The translations under genes were made by a program, and so were the position numbers. The notes under the pieces are model-generated. The model saw nothing but the letters and a program-made list of their open reading frames with translations, made no database searches and was not told the origin of the DNA. This document shows, piece by piece, positions 39,465 through 50,586 of a stretch of DNA of 64,000 nt (position 1 is the first letter of the stretch; every line of letters begins with the position of its first letter). The stretch is taken from the NCBI RefSeq assembly GCF_001500315.1, contig NZ_LLER01000009.1, positions 62,001 through 126,000 on the forward strand, in the 5' to 3' direction. Source of the stretch: Staphylococcus auricularis. Lineage in GTDB: Bacteria > Bacillota > Bacilli > Staphylococcales > Staphylococcaceae.

Positions 39465-40298
39465 ATGCAAGAAACACTATTTTTTAGATTTCATGAACTT
39501 ATCTTACTCGTTTATTTAATAAGTATATTTTGCTATTTTTATGATTTTATAACGAAGAATCATAGAATTAGACAAGTAGGGTTTATAACACTGGGGATTG
39601 TTTGGGTTTTACAAACAATCTCTTTGTCTATTTATATAAATATGTACCGTCATGCCTTGTTAGGTAATATTTTCGATGTGCTATTTGTATTGACATGGTT
39701 AATTATCTCAATATCAATCGTCATCTCTGTGATTAAACAGTTGAATATATCTATTTTCTTATTTAACCTCATCGGCTTTATTTTACTCGCATTGACGACG
39801 TACCAACCCATACAAGGTCAGGCTGAAGGCGAGCAGTTAAGATTAATTAACGAACTGTTATTTGTACATATTGGCTTAGCGATTGTGAGTTATGCGTTGT
39901 TTGCTTTCGCCTTTGTGAATGCCATACTATATCTAATTCAATATAATAATTTGAAGCGGAAGCAATTCAATCAAGTTTACTTTCGTATAGCTAGCGTGGC
40001 GACGCTGGAAAAAACAGTATTCTATAGTTCATTAATAGGCTTTGTGATGTTGATACTCAGCATTGTATTAGGTGTGCAGTGGGGTCTGAATACACTAGGA
40101 AATCCAATCTTTATTGATTCAAAAGTCATATTGTCCCTCATTATACTTCTATTATACGGCTGTTATATTATACTAAGAATATATAAAGTTTTAACAAAGC
40201 ATAAACTCATTTATCTGAACATAGCCTTGTTCTGCTTATGTATGATTAATTTATTATTTGCCTCACATGTTTCAAGCTTTCACCATCTTGTAGGATGA
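39465..40298 (+). CDS. hemX: HemX, membrane regulator of HemA
   Basis: This is a 277-residue integral membrane protein with about eight hydrophobic segments and the fold of the cytochrome c assembly (CcsA/ResC-like) family. In B. subtilis and S. aureus HemX lowers the amount of HemA, limiting heme precursor flux. The visible evidence is position between hemA and hemC, length and topology. Base composition is more AT-rich than in its neighbours, as expected for a hydrophobic protein. It begins ATGCAAGAAACA with only GGTGATG as ribosome binding site. Confidence 0.9.
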   Translation: MQETLFFRFHELILLVYLISIFCYFYDFITKNHRIRQVGFITLGIVWVLQTISLSIYINMYRHALLGNIFDVLFVLTWLIISISIVISVIKQLNISIFLFNLIGFILLALTTYQPIQGQAEGEQLRLINELLFVHIGLAIVSYALFAFAFVNAILYLIQYNNLKRKQFNQVYFRIASVATLEKTVFYSSLIGFVMLILSIVLGVQWGLNTLGNPIFIDSKVILSLIILLLYGCYIILRIYKVLTKHKLIYLNIALFCLCMINLLFASHVSSFHHLVG

Positions 40299-40352
40299 TA
40301 TTGAACTGATGAGTGCTTCATTTTAAAAGATATGAGAGGAAGTGATGCGGAG

Positions 40353-41282
40353 ATGCGTAAGCTGATTGTCGGTTCGCGTAGAAGTAAATTGGCACTTAGA
40401 CAAAGCCAACAATTCATCGATCAGTTAAAAGAAATCCAGCCAGATCTAGACATCGAAATTAAAGAGATCGTCACTAAAGGTGATCGTGTTTTAGATAAGC
40501 AACTATCAAAAGTCGGTGGTAAAGGGCTGTTCGTCAAAGAAATCCAAAATGAATTATTTGATCATACGATTGATTTAGCTATTCATTCACTTAAAGATGT
40601 GCCAAGTGAGTTACCAGAAGGATTAACACTTGGTTGCGTGCCAGATAGAGAAAATCCTTTCGATGCATATATTGCGAAGAATCATACACCGTTAGATCAA
40701 CTTCCTGCTGGTAGTGTGATAGGTACAAGTTCACTACGTCGCGGTGCGCAAATTTTAGCGAAATATCCTGACTTAGAAATTAAGTGGATTCGAGGTAATA
40801 TCGATACACGATTACACAAATTAGAAACAGAAGATTACGATGCGATTATACTTGCTGCTGCAGGATTGAGACGTATGGGATGGTCAGACGATATCGTTAC
40901 TGCTTATTTAGACAAAGAAACACTCGTTCCAGCCATTGGTCAAGGTGCTTTAGGTATTGAATGCAGATCAGATGACGAGGAACTCATCGCACTTTTACAA
41001 AAAGTACATAATCAGTCTGTAGCTCGTTGTGTGACTGCTGAACGCACATTTTTAAAAGCAATGAACGGTAGCTGTCAAGTCCCTATTGGTGGTTATGCCA
41101 CTGAAGAAGATGATGGTATCATCGAGTTTACAGGTCTCATTATGTCTACGGATGGCAAAGAACGTTATCAACAAACAGAACGTGGTAAAGATCCTGTAGA
41201 AGTTGCTGAAAAAGTAAGTACAATACTTCAAGATCAAGGCGCACATAAAATCATTGAAGCATTAAATGATGCTGAATCATAA
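40353..41282 (+). CDS. hemC: Porphobilinogen deaminase (hydroxymethylbilane synthase)
   Basis: HemC joins four porphobilinogens into hydroxymethylbilane. The 309-residue protein has [17 protein letters not shown] at the start, the conserved HSLKDVP loop, and the cysteine in [12 protein letters not shown] that carries the dipyrromethane cofactor. The start ATG at 40353 is chosen because AGGAAGTG (40337-40344) sits eight bases upstream; the ATG at 40332 lies before this ribosome binding site. The gene order hemX-hemC-hemD is conserved. Confidence 0.96.
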   Translation: MRKLIVGSRRSKLALRQSQQFIDQLKEIQPDLDIEIKEIVTKGDRVLDKQLSKVGGKGLFVKEIQNELFDHTIDLAIHSLKDVPSELPEGLTLGCVPDRENPFDAYIAKNHTPLDQLPAGSVIGTSSLRRGAQILAKYPDLEIKWIRGNIDTRLHKLETEDYDAIILAAAGLRRMGWSDDIVTAYLDKETLVPAIGQGALGIECRSDDEELIALLQKVHNQSVARCVTAERTFLKAMNGSCQVPIGGYATEEDDGIIEFTGLIMSTDGKERYQQTERGKDPVEVAEKVSTILQDQGAHKIIEALNDAES

Positions 41283-41297
41283 ATAAGGGTGAGAGTT

Positions 41298-41990
41298 ATG
41301 AATCCAGTTATAGTAATGACACATTCGAGCAAAATTGAAAGCAATGACGCATCTCTCGTGCATAAGCCATTTATTAAAATTGAGCCGCTTACTTTCAATC
41401 AAACGTTACTCAGTGTACACTATGACTGGATTATTTTTTCATCTAAAAATGCAGTTAAATACTTTAAACCGTATCTTTCTCAGTCGCATTTCAAGCAAGT
41501 TGCTGTTATAGGTAAAAAGACAGCAGCATACTGTGAAAAAGAAGGTATTGAAGTTGATTTTTACCCGGCTGACTATTCTCAAGAAGGGTTCTTAGCTGAA
41601 TGTCCGATACATGCGGAAGAAAACGTACTCATCCCTTCGAGCAAAGCGGCACGCCCTTATCTCGTTGAACAATTACGTGAATGCGGAATCACCGTTCAGA
41701 AGATTGATTTATATCAACCACAACCCGATCTTGAAAATATTAAAGCGGTTGTTCAACTCATAGAAAATAACGAGGTCGCTGCAGTGACGTTTGCCAGTAG
41801 TTCAGCTGTTAGATATTTCTTTGATTATTTAGATGGTAAGTCACTTCAATTTCATCGTTATATAGTGATAGGAAAACAAACATTGCAGACCATACAACAA
41901 TATGGACAGTCTGCAATACAGTCAGATGAACCAACAATCGATGCAATGATACAAAAAGCGAAAGAAGGTAAGCAGAATAATGGATTTTGA
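41298..41990 (+). CDS. hemD: Uroporphyrinogen-III synthase
   Basis: HemD closes hydroxymethylbilane with D-ring inversion to uroporphyrinogen III. The 230-residue protein is divergent, as the family always is. It shows the two-domain pattern with [10 protein letters not shown] near residue 50 and the conserved [11 protein letters not shown] near residue 160, plus [13 protein letters not shown]. The start at 41298 follows AAGGGTGA at 41285-41292; an in-frame GTG at 41289 lies within that site. Its end overlaps hemB by eleven bases. Confidence 0.93.
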   Translation: MNPVIVMTHSSKIESNDASLVHKPFIKIEPLTFNQTLLSVHYDWIIFSSKNAVKYFKPYLSQSHFKQVAVIGKKTAAYCEKEGIEVDFYPADYSQEGFLAECPIHAEENVLIPSSKAARPYLVEQLRECGITVQKIDLYQPQPDLENIKAVVQLIENNEVAAVTFASSSAVRYFFDYLDGKSLQFHRYIVIGKQTLQTIQQYGQSAIQSDEPTIDAMIQKAKEGKQNNGF

Positions 41991-42957
41991 TAGACATAGA
42001 AGATTACGTTCTTCTAAATCAATGCGTAATTTAGTTAGTGAAACACACGTGCGTAAAGATGATTTGATTTATCCTATTTTTGTAGTAGAAAAAGATGATG
42101 TAAAAGAAGAAATTAGTTCTATGCCAGGCATTTATCAAATCAGTTTAAACTTGTTACATGAGGAACTTAAAGAAGCTTATGATTTAGGCATTCGAGCTAT
42201 TATGTTCTTTGGTGTACCAAATGAAAAAGATCCTGAAGGTCATGGAGCATACGATGAACATGGTGTCATTCAAGAAGCGACTAGAATTGCAAAACAATTA
42301 TATAGTGATTTATTGATTGTAGCAGATACGTGTCTTTGTGAATATACAGATCATGGCCACTGTGGCTTAATCAATGAACAAACGAAAGATGTGGATAATG
42401 ATAGATCTTTACCATTACTCGTTAAAACAGCGATTTCTCAAGTAGAAGCAGGTGCTGATATTATCGCACCAAGTAATATGATGGACGGCTTTGTCGCTAG
42501 CATTCGTAAAGGGTTAGATGACGCAGATTATGAAAATGTACCTATCATGAGCTATGGTATCAAATACGCATCTAGCTTCTTTGGTCCATTTAGAGATGCA
42601 GCAGATTCTGCACCACAATTTGGCGATCGAAAAACATATCAAATGGATCCAGCGAATCGCCGTGAAGCCTTGAGAGAACTTGAAAGTGATTTACATGAAG
42701 GCGCAGACATGATGATCGTTAAACCTGCACTCAGTTTCTTAGATATCGTGCGTGATGTGCGCAACCACACGAACGTCCCTGTTGTAGCATACAACGTAAG
42801 TGGTGAGTACAGCATGATTAAAGCGGCTGCTCAAAATGGTTGGATTGATGAAAAAGCAGTCGTTATGGAACAAATTAAATCTATGAAACGCGCAGGAGCT
42901 GATATTATTATTACTTATTTCGCAAAAGATATTTGTAGATATATTGATGAAGGATAA
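41980..42957 (+). CDS. hemB: Delta-aminolevulinic acid dehydratase (porphobilinogen synthase)
   Basis: HemB condenses two 5-aminolevulinates to porphobilinogen. The 325-residue protein has the cysteine-rich zinc site [14 protein letters not shown] near residues 115-130, so it is the zinc-dependent type. The two active-site lysines are seen in YGIKYASSF and [11 protein letters not shown]. The ATG lies inside hemD, with AAGGTAAG as ribosome binding site, implying coupled translation. Biochemically it acts before HemC and HemD although encoded after them. Confidence 0.97.
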   Translation: MDFDRHRRLRSSKSMRNLVSETHVRKDDLIYPIFVVEKDDVKEEISSMPGIYQISLNLLHEELKEAYDLGIRAIMFFGVPNEKDPEGHGAYDEHGVIQEATRIAKQLYSDLLIVADTCLCEYTDHGHCGLINEQTKDVDNDRSLPLLVKTAISQVEAGADIIAPSNMMDGFVASIRKGLDDADYENVPIMSYGIKYASSFFGPFRDAADSAPQFGDRKTYQMDPANRREALRELESDLHEGADMMIVKPALSFLDIVRDVRNHTNVPVVAYNVSGEYSMIKAAAQNGWIDEKAVVMEQIKSMKRAGADIIITYFAKDICRYIDEG

Positions 42958-42975
42958 TAGAGGAGGGAATCATTT

Positions 42976-44262
42976 ATGTCACGTTATGACAAATCAATTG
43001 AAGCAATGAAAAAAGCAGAACCCCTCATGTCTGGTGGGGTAAATAGTCCAGTAAGAGCCTTTAAATCTGTGGACACACCAGCTTTATTTATGGAGCATGG
43101 TGAAGGTTCTCGTATTTATGATATTGATGGGAATGAATATATCGATTATGTATTGAGTTGGGGACCACTCATTTTAGGCCACAAAAACCCGCGTGTCATT
43201 GAGAAATTACATGAAGCGGTTGATCGTGGTACAAGCTTTGGCTCTTCAACGTTAGAAGAAAATAAATTAGCTGAACTCGTCATCGAACGCGTACCATCAA
43301 TAGAAAAAGTACGCATGGTATCTTCTGGTACAGAAGCAACCCTTGACACACTCCGTTTAGCAAGAGGTTATACAGGTAGAAATAAAATTGTGAAATTTGA
43401 AGGTTGTTATCACGGACATAGTGATTCACTCTTAATTAAAGCAGGTTCAGGTATTGCCACACTCGGTTTACCTGATTCTCCAGGCGTGCCTGAAGGTACT
43501 GCGAAAAACACGATTACAGTACCTTATAACGACTTAGATGCATTGAAAGTTGCTTTCGAACAATATGGCGATGACATCGCAGGCGTTATCGTAGAACCTG
43601 TTGCCGGTAATATGGGTGTCGTACCTCCGAAAGAAGGATTCTTACAAGGTTTACGTGATATGACAAACGACTATGGCGCATTGTTAATATTCGACGAAGT
43701 GATGACTGGATTCAGAGTCGGTTACAACTGTGCGCAAGGTTATTTCGGTGTCACTCCAGATTTAACTTGTTTAGGAAAAGTCATCGGTGGTGGACTTCCA
43801 GTTGGTGCTTTTGGTGGTAAAAAAGAAATCATGGATGAAATAGCGCCGGTCGGTACGATTTATCAAGCTGGTACCTTATCAGGTAATCCACTTGCGATGA
43901 CAAGCGGTTATGAAACACTCAGTCAATTAACACCTGAATCTTACGAGCACTTTAATAAACTAGGCGACATTCTTGAACAAGGCTTGAAAGATGTCTTTGC
44001 AAAACACAATGTGCCGATTACCGTTAACCGTGCGGGCTCAATGATCGGTTACTTCTTAAACGAAGGGCCTGTGACAAACTTTGATGAAGCCAACCAAAGT
44101 GACTTAGAATTATTTGGTAAAATGTATGGTGAAATTGCTAAAGAAGGTATTTTCTTACCGCCATCTCAATTTGAAGGTACGTTCTTATCTACTGCACATA
44201 CTGAAGAAGATATTAAACAAACCGTTGAAGCCTTTGATCGCGCATTAAGCCGAATCGTATAA
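42976..44262 (+). CDS. hemL: Glutamate-1-semialdehyde 2,1-aminomutase
   Basis: HemL isomerises glutamate-1-semialdehyde to 5-aminolevulinate using pyridoxal phosphate. The 428-residue class III aminotransferase has VNSPVRAF near the start, [18 protein letters not shown], and FDEVMTGFR. The cofactor lysine lies in [17 protein letters not shown]. It completes the set for uroporphyrinogen III from glutamyl-tRNA. GAGGAGGGA precedes the ATG. A hairpin terminator directly follows, ending the hem operon. Confidence 0.97.
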   Translation: MSRYDKSIEAMKKAEPLMSGGVNSPVRAFKSVDTPALFMEHGEGSRIYDIDGNEYIDYVLSWGPLILGHKNPRVIEKLHEAVDRGTSFGSSTLEENKLAELVIERVPSIEKVRMVSSGTEATLDTLRLARGYTGRNKIVKFEGCYHGHSDSLLIKAGSGIATLGLPDSPGVPEGTAKNTITVPYNDLDALKVAFEQYGDDIAGVIVEPVAGNMGVVPPKEGFLQGLRDMTNDYGALLIFDEVMTGFRVGYNCAQGYFGVTPDLTCLGKVIGGGLPVGAFGGKKEIMDEIAPVGTIYQAGTLSGNPLAMTSGYETLSQLTPESYEHFNKLGDILEQGLKDVFAKHNVPITVNRAGSMIGYFLNEGPVTNFDEANQSDLELFGKMYGEIAKEGIFLPPSQFEGTFLSTAHTEEDIKQTVEAFDRALSRIV

Positions 44263-44272
44263 GAAAGAGAAA

Positions 44273-44312
44273 AACGTCTGAGTACCATTAAGATGGCTCA
44301 GACGTTCATTTT
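44273..44312 (+). terminator. Terminator after the hem operon
   Basis: AACGTCTGAG (44273-44282) pairs with CTCAGACGTT (44297-44306), with a further CCAT/ATGG inner pairing, followed by CATTTTAT. Confidence 0.75.
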
Positions 44313-44355
44313 ATATCCAAAACATTTATGAAACGACTATTGGAAGTTGGGTTAT

Positions 44356-45429
44356 ATGAAAAAACATTTATGGTTGAATAATAGTTTGCTGTTTCTCATA
44401 GCGGTTGCTATCAGTCTTACACTGCACTTTTTACATGTATTACTTCCATTTATGTTTGGTCCAATTATAACTGGGATTATCTGTGTTAGAGTTTTAAAAT
44501 TAGAAGTCAAATGGCCATCTTGGATTAAACTACTAGGAATGATTTTACTCGGAGTTCAAATCGGTACGACCTTTACGAAAAGTGTCATTGGTGACATCAA
44601 GGATGATTGGCTTTTCATCGTATTAATTACCGTGTTATTAATCGTGTTGTCGCTATTGATTGCAACGCTATTTAAGGGGATTGCACGTGTTAATTTTCAA
44701 ACTGCGATGTTGAGTGTGATACCAGGTGCATTGAGTCAAATGTTGTTAATGGCAGAGGAGGATAAACGTGCTAATCTCATGATCGTGAGTTTAACGCAGA
44801 CGTCTCGGATTATCTTTGTCGTCATTTTAATACCATTGATCTCGTTTTTGTATTCAAGTCCCAAGGAACAAAACAGTGCGGGTGCATTCGTTCAGGCATC
44901 GTTAACTGAAGTATTATCATTACATCATGTGTTAATCATCGGTGTATGTATTGCACTTGTCTACGTATTGATGAAGAAAATTCATTTTCCAACGAAAGAA
45001 CTGTTGGCACCAATCATTGTGTTAATTGGTTGGAATCTGACGACGAACATGACGTTTGCGTTGGATAATTATATCATCGCTGCTGCACAAGTGTTATATA
45101 TGATCAGTATAGGGGTTCAAATTGCTCACTTACTCGATCAAATGAAAGGGCGCATCGCTGTAGCCATCACATTACAAAATGTATTATTGATCCTTGTGAC
45201 TTTCATCATGGTTAATATCATTAGTTATTTCAGTAACCATGATATTAATAACTTGTTCTTAAGCGCAGCCCCTGGTGGTGTAAATCAAATTGTACTGGTC
45301 GCAATGGAAACGGGTGGCGACGTCGCAATGATATCGAGCTATCATATATTTAGAATCTTTTTTATCTTATTTATCATTGCACCTTTAATTCAGTTTATTT
45401 TGAATAAGATGGCAGCACAACGTCGGTAA
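44356..45429 (+). CDS. AbrB-family (AmoA-like) membrane protein
   Basis: This is a 357-residue integral membrane protein with about ten hydrophobic segments arranged as two related halves. Each half contains a similar short motif, SVIPGALSQMLLMAEE (about 122-137) and SAAPGGVNQIVLVAME (about 300-315). This internal duplication is typical of the AbrB/putative ammonia monooxygenase family (unrelated to the AbrB transcription factor). No transport or enzymatic role is established. The ATG at 44356 is preferred over TTG at 44347 because TGGAAG at 44341-44346 is better spaced. It is convergent with tag. Confidence 0.8.
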   Translation: MKKHLWLNNSLLFLIAVAISLTLHFLHVLLPFMFGPIITGIICVRVLKLEVKWPSWIKLLGMILLGVQIGTTFTKSVIGDIKDDWLFIVLITVLLIVLSLLIATLFKGIARVNFQTAMLSVIPGALSQMLLMAEEDKRANLMIVSLTQTSRIIFVVILIPLISFLYSSPKEQNSAGAFVQASLTEVLSLHHVLIIGVCIALVYVLMKKIHFPTKELLAPIIVLIGWNLTTNMTFALDNYIIAAAQVLYMISIGVQIAHLLDQMKGRIAVAITLQNVLLILVTFIMVNIISYFSNHDINNLFLSAAPGGVNQIVLVAMETGGDVAMISSYHIFRIFFILFIIAPLIQFILNKMAAQRR

Positions 45430-45469
45430 AATTGGTTTTATGTGAGGACGAATTGTCACTATATGTTCA

Positions 45470-46060
45470 TTAAAACCATGCTGCAGGCGCCAAAGTTTTG
45501 TCCGTATGTGCAGGATTGTGAGGACAACTTTCTAAGTGACTGTTATAAAGACCTGCTGCCTCTAAAAATGAAAACACAGTTACTGGGCCTAAAAAGCTAA
45601 AGCCAAACGATTTTAAAGCTTTTGATAACTGTGTCGCACGTTCATCAACAGTGATGCGTGCTTCAGGCGTTTGATAATGCATGTTGATCGGCTCTAAATC
45701 TACTGTTTTCCATAAAAAACCACTGAAGCTACCATGTTGTCGTTCGATTTCCAAATAACCTTTAGCTTGGTTAACGATGGCTTCTAACTTTTTACGATTA
45801 TGAATGATGTTAGGAAATGACATGAGTTGTGAGATATCGTCTTGAGTCATTTGCGCGATACGATTAGGATCAAACTGGTAAAAAGCGTCTTCGTATGCTG
45901 ATTTTTTCTTTAAGATAGTAAGCCAAGAAAGACCGGCATGTTGCGATTCTAGAGCTATCAGTTTAAACAGCTTCAAACTGTCATAACAAGGTCTTCCCCA
46001 AACTTCGTCATGATATTTTATATATAACGGATCTTTGGTGTTAAACGCGCAAGGATTCAT
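45470..46060 (-). CDS. tag: DNA-3-methyladenine glycosylase I
   Basis: Tag excises 3-methyladenine from alkylated DNA. The 196-residue protein keeps the zinc ligands of the E. coli enzyme: Cys4 and His17 at the N-terminus and a His and Cys in NSHLESCPHN near the C-terminus. The conserved Glu38 in ALESQHAGLSW lies in the base-binding pocket. It is leftward, between the rightward AbrB-family gene and valS. The ribosome binding site GAGGAGG is visible on the minus strand (46072-46078). This region is divergent with the valS T-box. Confidence 0.95.
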   Translation of the reverse strand: MNPCAFNTKDPLYIKYHDEVWGRPCYDSLKLFKLIALESQHAGLSWLTILKKKSAYEDAFYQFDPNRIAQMTQDDISQLMSFPNIIHNRKKLEAIVNQAKGYLEIERQHGSFSGFLWKTVDLEPINMHYQTPEARITVDERATQLSKALKSFGFSFLGPVTVFSFLEAAGLYNSHLESCPHNPAHTDKTLAPAAWF

Positions 46061-46079
46061 AAAATTTAGCGCCTCCTCA

Positions 46080-46111
46080 TTGACTTATTGTAGGATTCAT
46101 TATACTATAAT
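46080..46111 (+). promoter_or_regulatory. Promoter region of the valS T-box transcript
   Basis: TTGACT at 46080-46085 is followed by TATACT (46101-46106) and TATAAT (46106-46111). The spacings of 15 and 20 bases are both non-ideal, so the exact pair is uncertain. Confidence 0.4.
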
Positions 46112-46124
46112 ATCGTAATTAAAT

Positions 46125-46394
46125 AATGCGATTTGGGAAGAGTAACTACTGATTATTTCTCAGAGAGTACACATTGAGCTGAAAGTGTATAGATGATCTG
46201 TAGCGAAGGTAGCCCACAAGATTTCTAACTGAACTTGATAAAGATAAATTAGGTTAGAACGTGCTTTGAGCGTTAATCATAACTATGAGTGCTTGAGTTC
46301 ATGTCGTATCACGATGGATAGACATGCTCTTGAATTTAGGTGGTACCACGGAATATCCGTCCTATTATTAATTTAGCAGGACGGATATTTTTAT
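46125..46394 (+). promoter_or_regulatory. T-box riboswitch controlling valS
   Basis: The leader contains the specifier-loop AGTA motif on the 5' side of stem I and the conserved AGAGAG distal motif. The T-box sequence AGGTGGTACCACGG lies at 46338-46351. A strong terminator follows: AATATCCGTCCT (46352-46363) with AGGACGGATATT (46378-46389), then Ts. The likely specifier is GTA, a valine codon, at 46209-46211, opposite the AGTA motif. Uncharged tRNA-Val should promote readthrough into valS. Confidence 0.93.
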
Positions 46395-46412
46395 TTTTAA
46401 GGAGGCAAAAAG

Positions 46413-49043
46413 ATGGAGATGAAACCTAAATATAACCCGCAAGAAGTTGAAGCAGGGCGCTATCAACAGTGGGTAGACAACGGTTATTTTAAAGCAACAA
46501 GAGACGAGAACAAACAACCCTACACAATTGTTATCCCCCCTCCCAATGTGACAGGTAAACTGCATCTTGGACATGCATGGGATACAACGTTACAAGATAT
46601 CATCACACGTATGAAGCGGATGCAAGGTTACGATACATTATACTTGCCTGGTATGGACCATGCAGGTATCGCGACACAAGCTAAAGTGGAAGCGAAGTTA
46701 AATGAACAAGGCATTTCACGCCATGATTTAGGCAGAGAGAAATTTTTAGAACAAGTTTGGGATTGGAAAGAAGAATATGCGTCATTTATCCGTAAGCAAT
46801 GGGCTAAATTAGGTCTTGGCTTAGACTATAGCCGTGAACGATTCACGTTAGATGATGGTCTAAGTAAAGCGGTACGTAAAGTGTTTGTGGATATGTATAA
46901 CAAAGGCTTAATTTATCGCGGAGAGTACATCATTAACTGGGATCCAGTAGCACAAACTGCACTTTCTGATATCGAAGTAATTCACGAAGATGTGCAAGGT
47001 AAATTTTATCACTTCAAATATCCATATGCAGATGGAGATGGATACATAGATATTGCGACGACTCGTCCCGAAACGATGTTAGGTGATACAGCGATTGTTG
47101 TGAATCCAGAAGATGACCGATATAAAGATGTGATTGGTAAAAAAGTTATTTTACCTATCGTAGGTAGAGAACTACCAATCTTAGCAGATGATTATGTTGA
47201 TATTGAATTTGGTAGTGGTGCGATGAAAGTAACACCTGCGCATGATCCAAACGACTTTGAAATTGGTAATCGTCATGATTTAGAACGCATCGTTGTGATG
47301 GATGAATCTGGTAAAATGAACGACAAAGCGGGCAAATACGAAGGTATGGATCGCTTCGAATGTCGTGAACAACTCGTTGAAGATCTGAAAAATGAAGATC
47401 TCGTTATTAAAATTGAAGAGCATGAACATGCAGTAGGTCACTCAGAACGTTCTGGTGCTGTCGTTGAACCTTATCTTTCTACACAGTGGTTCGTTAAAAT
47501 GAAACCTCTTGCAGAACAAGCGTTAAACAATCAAAAAACAGATCAACGCGTAAACTTCGTACCGCCGCGTTTTGAAAAAACATTCAATCGCTGGATGGAA
47601 GAAATCCGAGATTGGACCATTTCACGTCAATTATGGTGGGGTCATCAAATTCCAGCTTGGTATCACAAAGAAACTGGAGAACTTTATGTCGCAGAAGAAG
47701 CGCCAGAAGACATTGAAAATTGGGTGCAAGATGAAGACGTATTAGATACATGGTTCTCAAGCGCATTGTGGCCATTCTCAACACTTGGTTGGCCAGATGT
47801 TGAAGCGAAAGACTTCCAACATTATTATCCAACGAATGCACTTATTACAGGTTATGATATCATCTTCTTCTGGGTTGCACGTATGATATTCCAAGGCGTA
47901 GAATTCACTGAACAACGTCCGTTTGAAGATGTCTTATTACATGGTCTTGTACGTGCTGAAGATGGTCGTAAAATGAGTAAATCACTCGGTAATGGGGTCG
48001 ACCCTATGGATGTCATTGATGAATATGGTGCAGACAGCTTGAGATACTTCTTGGCGACAGGTTCTTCACCAGGTCATGATTTACGTTATTCTACGGAAAA
48101 AGTTGAAGCCGTATGGAACTTCATTAATAAAATTTGGAACGCAGCACGATTCAGTATTATGAATATCGGTGATGACTTTAAAGTGGAAGATGTTGATCTT
48201 TCAGGTCAATTATCTCTCGCAGATAAATGGATTTTGACACGCTTAAACGAAACAATCGAAACAGTCACTGATCTCAGTGATAAATATGAATTCGGTGAAG
48301 TAGGCCGTGCGCTTTATAATTTCATCTGGGATGAATTCTGTGATTGGTATATCGAAATGAGTAAAATACCGATGAACGGCGATGATGAAGATCAAAAACA
48401 AGTCACACGTTCTGTATTGACTTACGTGTTAGATCAAACAATGCGCATGTTACATCCGTTTATGCCATTTGTAACTGAGCAAATTTGGCAGAACTTACCG
48501 CATGAAGGTGAAACAATTGTAACGGCAGAGTGGCCACGCGTAAGAAAAGAGTTTATATTTGAAGATAGTAAAGAAACTATGGAACAACTTGTAGAAATCA
48601 TTAAATCAGTCAGACAATCACGTCAAGAAGTTGAAACACCGTTATCTAAAGCCATTCCTATTTTCATTCAAGCTAAAAATGACCAAGTCAAAGCGACATT
48701 GATCGATAATCAAAATTACATCGATCGTTTCTGTCATCCAAGTGAATTAGTGATTGAAACATCAATTGATATACCGGAAAAAGCAATGACTTCAGTAACC
48801 GCAGCGGGAGATGTCGTGTTACCACTTGAAGGATTAATCGACATGGACAAAGAAATTGCACGTCTTGAAAAAGAATTAGACAAATGGCAAAAAGAATTAG
48901 ACCGTGTAAACAAAAAATTAGCAAACGAAAACTTTGTTAACAAAGCCCCAGAAAAAATCATTAACGAAGAACGTGAAAAACAACAGAATTACCAAGAAAA
49001 ATATGATGGTGTTAAAGAAAGAATTAATCAATTGAAAGCATAG
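46413..49043 (+). CDS. valS: Valyl-tRNA synthetase
   Basis: ValS charges tRNA-Val and edits threonine. The 876-residue class I synthetase has the HIGH motif as HLGHAW near residue 47, and a CP1 editing domain with [13 protein letters not shown]. The KMSKS motif lies near residue 520. An anticodon domain and a C-terminal coiled coil (about 805-875, [17 protein letters not shown]) typical of ValS follow. AAGGAGG precedes the ATG. T-box controlled; folC follows after 11 bases, an order conserved in Bacillus and staphylococci. Confidence 0.98.
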   Translation: MEMKPKYNPQEVEAGRYQQWVDNGYFKATRDENKQPYTIVIPPPNVTGKLHLGHAWDTTLQDIITRMKRMQGYDTLYLPGMDHAGIATQAKVEAKLNEQGISRHDLGREKFLEQVWDWKEEYASFIRKQWAKLGLGLDYSRERFTLDDGLSKAVRKVFVDMYNKGLIYRGEYIINWDPVAQTALSDIEVIHEDVQGKFYHFKYPYADGDGYIDIATTRPETMLGDTAIVVNPEDDRYKDVIGKKVILPIVGRELPILADDYVDIEFGSGAMKVTPAHDPNDFEIGNRHDLERIVVMDESGKMNDKAGKYEGMDRFECREQLVEDLKNEDLVIKIEEHEHAVGHSERSGAVVEPYLSTQWFVKMKPLAEQALNNQKTDQRVNFVPPRFEKTFNRWMEEIRDWTISRQLWWGHQIPAWYHKETGELYVAEEAPEDIENWVQDEDVLDTWFSSALWPFSTLGWPDVEAKDFQHYYPTNALITGYDIIFFWVARMIFQGVEFTEQRPFEDVLLHGLVRAEDGRKMSKSLGNGVDPMDVIDEYGADSLRYFLATGSSPGHDLRYSTEKVEAVWNFINKIWNAARFSIMNIGDDFKVEDVDLSGQLSLADKWILTRLNETIETVTDLSDKYEFGEVGRALYNFIWDEFCDWYIEMSKIPMNGDDEDQKQVTRSVLTYVLDQTMRMLHPFMPFVTEQIWQNLPHEGETIVTAEWPRVRKEFIFEDSKETMEQLVEIIKSVRQSRQEVETPLSKAIPIFIQAKNDQVKATLIDNQNYIDRFCHPSELVIETSIDIPEKAMTSVTAAGDVVLPLEGLIDMDKEIARLEKELDKWQKELDRVNKKLANENFVNKAPEKIINEEREKQQNYQEKYDGVKERINQLKA

Positions 49044-49054
49044 GAGTTTTAGTC

Positions 49055-50317
49055 ATGAATTACCTAGATAGTTTATACTGGATACATGAGAGAACTAAAT
49101 TTGGCGTTAAACCTGGAGTCAAGCGTATGGAATGGATGCTTGAGAGATTAAACAATCCACAACACAACATCAGAGGTATTCACGTTGGCGGTACGAATGG
49201 CAAAGGATCAACCGTTGCTTACCTCAGAGCTGCTTTAGTAGATAATGGTTATGAGGTCGGCACGTTCACTTCACCGTTTATAGAGACATTTAATGAACGT
49301 ATTAGTTTAAATGGTGTACCTATTTCAGATGATGAAGTCGTTGAACTCGTACAAATTGTGAAAACAGTCAGTGAAGACATGGATGAACAAACAGATTTAG
49401 GTGTAGCTACCGAATTCGAAATTATTACTGCCATGATGTTTGTTTATTTTGGCAAACTTCACCCAGTAGATTTTGTAATTATCGAAGCTGGTTTAGGTAT
49501 TAAAAATGATTCAACGAATGTATTTAATCCTATAATGTCTATACTCACAAGCATCGGTTTAGACCATACAGATATTTTAGGTGATACCTACATCGATATT
49601 GCGAGAGATAAAGGTGATATCGTTAAGCCTCATATACCTGTCATTTATGCTGTAAAAAACGATGATGCATTAAAAGTGATTCGCAGTTATGCAGAAGAAC
49701 GTCACGCAACGCCGATTGAATTTGATCGAGATATTAATATTGTTTCAGAGGATGACGAGTTTACTTATCGCTACAAAGATTATGAATTAGAAACCATCGT
49801 CCTTGAAATGATTGGTGAACATCAAAAAGAAAATGCTGCGCTTGCTATTACAGCTTTAATCGAGTTAAATGAACGAAACTACATAGAACTTGACTTTAAC
49901 AAAATGATTGACGGTATTGAGTCAGTACATTGGACAGGTCGCATCGAACAAGTTAAAGAACAACCTTTGATGATTTTAGATGGTGCACATAACACAGAAA
50001 GTGTTTCTGCACTTACAGACACAATCAAAAAATATTATCACAGAGATAAAATGGATATTCTGTTTTCAGCCATCAAAGGTAAATCAGTCCGCAAAATGGC
50101 AGAGAACTTAACTGAAATTGCTGATCGCTTCTACATTACAGACTTTGAGTTTCCAAAATCATTAACGAAAGAAGATATCTATCAAGATGTCCCAAGTGAT
50201 AATAAAGAAATGATAGATGATTACGTTTCCTTTATTGAAAATTACGATGGTGATGGATTGTTGATTACAGGCAGTTTGTATTTCATTAGTGAAGTCAAAG
50301 CGAAATTAAATTTTTAA
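49055..50317 (+). CDS. folC: Folylpolyglutamate synthase / dihydrofolate synthase
   Basis: FolC adds glutamate to folates and, in many bacteria, to dihydropteroate. The 420-residue Mur-ligase-family protein has the ATP loop GGTNGKGST near residue 46, an Omega-loop region TFTSPFIETFNERI, and the DGAHNTES segment of the C-domain. Whether it is mono- or bifunctional cannot be decided by eye. AGGAG precedes the ATG. It is cotranscribed with valS and ends at a terminator. Confidence 0.94.
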   Translation: MNYLDSLYWIHERTKFGVKPGVKRMEWMLERLNNPQHNIRGIHVGGTNGKGSTVAYLRAALVDNGYEVGTFTSPFIETFNERISLNGVPISDDEVVELVQIVKTVSEDMDEQTDLGVATEFEIITAMMFVYFGKLHPVDFVIIEAGLGIKNDSTNVFNPIMSILTSIGLDHTDILGDTYIDIARDKGDIVKPHIPVIYAVKNDDALKVIRSYAEERHATPIEFDRDINIVSEDDEFTYRYKDYELETIVLEMIGEHQKENAALAITALIELNERNYIELDFNKMIDGIESVHWTGRIEQVKEQPLMILDGAHNTESVSALTDTIKKYYHRDKMDILFSAIKGKSVRKMAENLTEIADRFYITDFEFPKSLTKEDIYQDVPSDNKEMIDDYVSFIENYDGDGLLITGSLYFISEVKAKLNF

Positions 50318-50346
50318 GTATGAATGATTAAAATAATATAGCACAG

Positions 50347-50394
50347 AAAATCGGACTAACTGAGTATGTTACATACGAGTTAGCCCGATTTTTT
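50347..50394 (+). terminator. Terminator after folC
   Basis: An outer stem pairs AAATCGG near 50348 with CCGATTT near 50385. An inner stem pairs CTAACT (50356-50361) with AGTTAG (50378-50383). The outer stem is followed by a T run. Confidence 0.75.
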
Positions 50395-50586
50395 GTTGAA
50401 AATGTCTTTGATAATGGGTGTAGTTGATTAAGAAAAATGCATTTTAGAAGGAAGGCGGTTGTAAAAAATGAGATGATCATAACTTGCAGTAAAAATGTGG
50501 AGGGGGAGTACATACAAATTATTGATATTTGATAAAATCGTTATAATATATATTAGTTGTGTTATAATGTGATCGAGGTGATGTGC
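50395..50586 (+). promoter_or_regulatory. Non-coding region upstream of comC
   Basis: No gene is seen. Two TATAAT boxes (50542-50547 and 50563-50568) lie before comC; the first has TTATTG at 50519-50524 at 17-base spacing. A purine-rich GGAGGGGGAG near 50499-50508 resembles a ribosome binding site but has no reading frame after it. Confidence 0.4.

Noticed and set aside
45433..45478. 8-bp inverted repeat TGGTTTTA/TAAAACCA between the AbrB-family gene and tag
   Set aside because: The stem is AT-rich, the loop long, there is no T run, and it reaches into the tag coding end; not a convincing terminator.
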